Shown here: piece by piece, positions 62,187-64,000 of the stretch
Layout: each line of letters opens with the position of its first letter
Numbering within the stretch: position 1 is the stretch's first letter
Assembly (NCBI GenBank): GCA_035539175.1
Contig: DATLIY010000009.1
Span: forward strand, 62,001 to 126,000
Source of the DNA: Acidisarcina sp.
GTDB taxonomy: Bacteria; Acidobacteriota; Terriglobia; Terriglobales; Acidobacteriaceae
Length of the DNA stretch: 64,000 bases
Direction: 5' to 3'
Notes under the pieces: generated by a model
Seen by the model: the letters and a program-made list of their open reading frames with translations, nothing else
Database searches by the model: none
Told to the model about the DNA's origin: nothing
Made by a program: the position numbers and the translations under genes

Positions 62187-63341
62187 ATGGACTGCGCCCG
62201 TATCCTGCTTGCTGCCGTTCTCGCCGCCGCTTCCCTGCCTGCCTGCGCGCAGTGGGAGATGCAGCAGTCGCACACGCAGGCGGACCTGCGCGGCATCCAC
62301 GCCGCCGGCAATGGAGTGGCCTGGGCCAGCGGCAATCATGGCACCGTCCTGCGCACCGAAGACGGCGGTTATCTGTGGCAGGTCTGCTCCGTGCCTCCCG
62401 GCGCGGAGACGCTGGATTTTCGCAGCATCGTCGCCTGGGACGCGCAGACCGCAATGGTGATGTCCTCCGGACGCGGAGAGGAATCGCGCCTCTACAAGAC
62501 CACCGACGGCTGCGTTACCTGGAAGCCGCTCTACACCAATCCCGACCCCAAGGGCTTCTGGGACGCGATTGCCTTTACCAGCAGGAAGCATGGCGTGATT
62601 CTCGGTGACCCAGTCGATGGCAGGTTCGTCATCTTCCGGACGGAAGACGGCGGGCTGCACTGGAGAAGAGTGGATGACCCCGCCCTGGCTGCGGATCCAC
62701 ACGGCGAGGGCGCCTTTGCCGCCAGCAATTCTTCCTACGTCGCCATCCCCTTCACCGGCAAGTACACCCTGGATACGCCGCTGGGAGCGGCTCTGGACTT
62801 CTTCGGTACGAGCGGACCCGGCGGCCCGCGCGTCTTTTATTTGGCAATGCGAGATAAAGAATCCCCGGCAAAAAACTTGTCAAAAAACTCGGCAAGAGGC
62901 TCAAAGACGGCCCGTGCGAAGACGGCGGAGCCGAAGGTGTCCCTGAGATGGATGAGCGCAGCGGTTCCCATGGCGAAGACTGCGCCCTCGATGGGCATCT
63001 TCTCCCTGGCCTTTCGCGACGCCTCCAGCGGCGTTGCCGTTGGAGGAGATTACCTGCAGCCCGGCGAAAGCTCTGGCACCGCAGCGTTTACCGTGGATAA
63101 TGGCCAGACATGGACGAAGGCTGCGCGGCCTCCGCATGGCTACCGCTCCTCGGTTGCATGGAGCGCCGCAGACAACGCCTGGGTCGCCGTCGGGACCAAT
63201 GGCGCAGACATAAGCCGCGACGACGGCAACACATGGCAGCCCACAGTGATCGCAGCCGATGGCGGCCCGTGGAATGCGCTGGGCCTGCCCTGGGTCGTCG
63301 GTCCCAAAGGCCGGATCGCGAAGCTGATATCGTTGAAATAA
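62187..63341 (+). CDS. Secreted YCF48/BNR-type repeat protein
   Basis: 384 residues with a signal peptide (about 1-20, MDCARILLAAVLAAASLPAC; the Cys could make it a lipoprotein). Repeated beta-propeller blades: GNHGTVLRTEDGGYLWQ, RLYKTTDGCVTWKPL, VIFRTEDGGLHWRR and AAFTVDNGQTWTKA, each a G-T-D-G-G-x-x-W element of the YCF48/sortilin type. CGAGGG precedes the ATG at 62187. Lies between LolA and the pilus assembly gene; a lysine-rich linker (about 222-248) interrupts the propeller. Function unknown. Confidence 0.78.
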   Translation: MDCARILLAAVLAAASLPACAQWEMQQSHTQADLRGIHAAGNGVAWASGNHGTVLRTEDGGYLWQVCSVPPGAETLDFRSIVAWDAQTAMVMSSGRGEESRLYKTTDGCVTWKPLYTNPDPKGFWDAIAFTSRKHGVILGDPVDGRFVIFRTEDGGLHWRRVDDPALAADPHGEGAFAASNSSYVAIPFTGKYTLDTPLGAALDFFGTSGPGGPRVFYLAMRDKESPAKNLSKNSARGSKTARAKTAEPKVSLRWMSAAVPMAKTAPSMGIFSLAFRDASSGVAVGGDYLQPGESSGTAAFTVDNGQTWTKAARPPHGYRSSVAWSAADNAWVAVGTNGADISRDDGNTWQPTVIAADGGPWNALGLPWVVGPKGRIAKLISLK

Positions 63342-63434
63342 TAAGTGCCCGAAAGCATGCCGCGCTGCAGGAGCAGGCGGCAGAACCACAACCACCAACT
63401 GGAGAATCGCTGGAAACACTTCGGCAGGGGAACG

Positions 63435-64000
63435 ATGGCGGAGTTTGTCATTAAGCTGGCGGATGAACGAGGCAGGATCTCGGAGCAGATTCAGGCTGCC
63501 TCGTCTGCGGAGGAGCTGAGGCAGCGCTTCACGCAGTCGGGCTACTTCGTCTACTCGGTGCGCCCCCATGGCTTCGCCTCCAACCTGCGGAAGAAGGTCA
63601 AGCTCGAAACCTTCCTCATCTTTAACCAGCAATTCCTCACCCTCATCCGCGCCGGAATGCCCATCCTCGGCTCCCTGGATATGCTGGCCAGCGGACAGAA
63701 GAACGCAACCTTCGCTGCCCAGCTCCACGACGTCACCACCCGCGTACGCACCGGCGAGTCGCTTTCCGGAGCCTTTACGGCGCAGGGTGGCTTTCCGCTC
63801 ATCTACACCACGACGATTCTCGCTGGCGAGCGCAGCGGCAATCTGGAAGAAGTGCTTGGCCGGTATCTCGCCTTCCAGCGCATCTCGCTGACCTTCCGCA
63901 AGAAGCTGCAGGCATCGCTCATTTATCCGGCGCTGCTTATCTGCATCGTCATCGGCCTGTTCATCTTCCTGATCAGCTTCGTGGTCCCGCGCTTCGCCAC
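63435..64000 (+). CDS. PilC/GspF inner-membrane protein, 3'-truncated
   Basis: 188 residues to the window end with no stop. The first ~60 residues are a small cytoplasmic T2SSF-N region (AEFVIKLADERGRISEQIQA), then the T2SSF domain FNQQFLTLIRAGMPILGSLD, LAGERSGNLEEVLGRYL and the first membrane helix YPALLICIVIGLFIFLISFV. A full PilC/GspF is about 400 residues. AGGGGAACG precedes the ATG at 63435. It platforms pilus or type II secretion assembly, matching the prepilin 2.7 kb upstream. Confidence 0.9.
   Translation, partial: MAEFVIKLADERGRISEQIQAASSAEELRQRFTQSGYFVYSVRPHGFASNLRKKVKLETFLIFNQQFLTLIRAGMPILGSLDMLASGQKNATFAAQLHDVTTRVRTGESLSGAFTAQGGFPLIYTTTILAGERSGNLEEVLGRYLAFQRISLTFRKKLQASLIYPALLICIVIGLFIFLISFVVPRFA

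Noticed and set aside
1-64000. Prophage, insertion sequence or integrated element
   Set aside because: No transposase, integrase, phage structural gene or terminal inverted repeat was recognised, and the lone tRNA has no duplicated 3' end nearby.

Overview
The window reads as a chromosomal segment of a saprophytic Gram-negative bacterium, most likely an acidobacterium of the Terriglobia group. This is inferred from the gene families, not from a search. Supporting content includes an L-arabinose operon built on a fucose-isomerase-type enzyme and a sodium symporter, secreted GH3 and GH42 glycosidases, a complete larB/C/E nickel-pincer cofactor set, a BcsQ-like ATPase, DUF5996 and DUF4254 proteins, and many sensor kinases. 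Outer-membrane machinery (TolC, LolA) and a prepilin/PilC pair show a diderm envelope. I saw no transposase, integrase, phage gene or CRISPR array. One tRNA (Lys, UUU) is present and no rRNA.

Layout. 1-4.4 kb: phosphoketolase (5' end outside the window) and acetate kinase overlap as a phosphoketolase-acetate energy module, followed by a heme A synthase. 4.4-15 kb: purU, then a six-gene leftward arabinose operon (araD, symporter, small membrane protein, isomerase, araB, M24-like protein). It is divergent from a secreted GH42 beta-galactosidase whose frame is broken. 15-25 kb: a response regulator, an anion-type ABC transporter with a duplicated permease, a three-gene phosphorelay, a Gfo/Idh dehydrogenase and a LacI regulator. 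25-32.6 kb: a TetR-controlled TolC / HlyD / ABC-2 export operon resembling E. coli cecR-ybhGFSR. 32.7-36.7 kb: a stress module with two tandem universal stress proteins, an FNR/CRP-type regulator, a cNMP-domain protein and a DUF308 membrane protein.

36.8-45.5 kb: a GH3 beta-glucosidase with a PA14 domain, DUF5996, Ku, and a leftward operon of a Tat-type aldo/keto reductase with larE, larC and larB. 45.9-52.6 kb: a GT2 glycosyltransferase with a membrane partner, a sensor kinase lacking its phospho-accepting His next to a KdpD sensor-half protein, and BcsQ. 52.8-60.6 kb: tRNA-Lys, galT with an ATP-grasp enzyme, DUF4254, a TPR protein, YvcK, RlmN and an M16 protease. 60.7-64 kb: prepilin, LolA, a YCF48-like secreted protein and a PilC/GspF protein that runs off the end.

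Functional themes are plant-polymer sugar use (arabinose, beta-glucosides, galactosides), fermentation-linked acetate production, envelope export and stress sensing. The least ordinary parts are the stress cluster with two TGTGA-N6-TCACA-type boxes and a matching regulator, the kinase with R in place of H beside a kinase-less KdpD, the oxidoreductase joined to the nickel-pincer genes without larA, and the non-orthologous arabinose isomerase.
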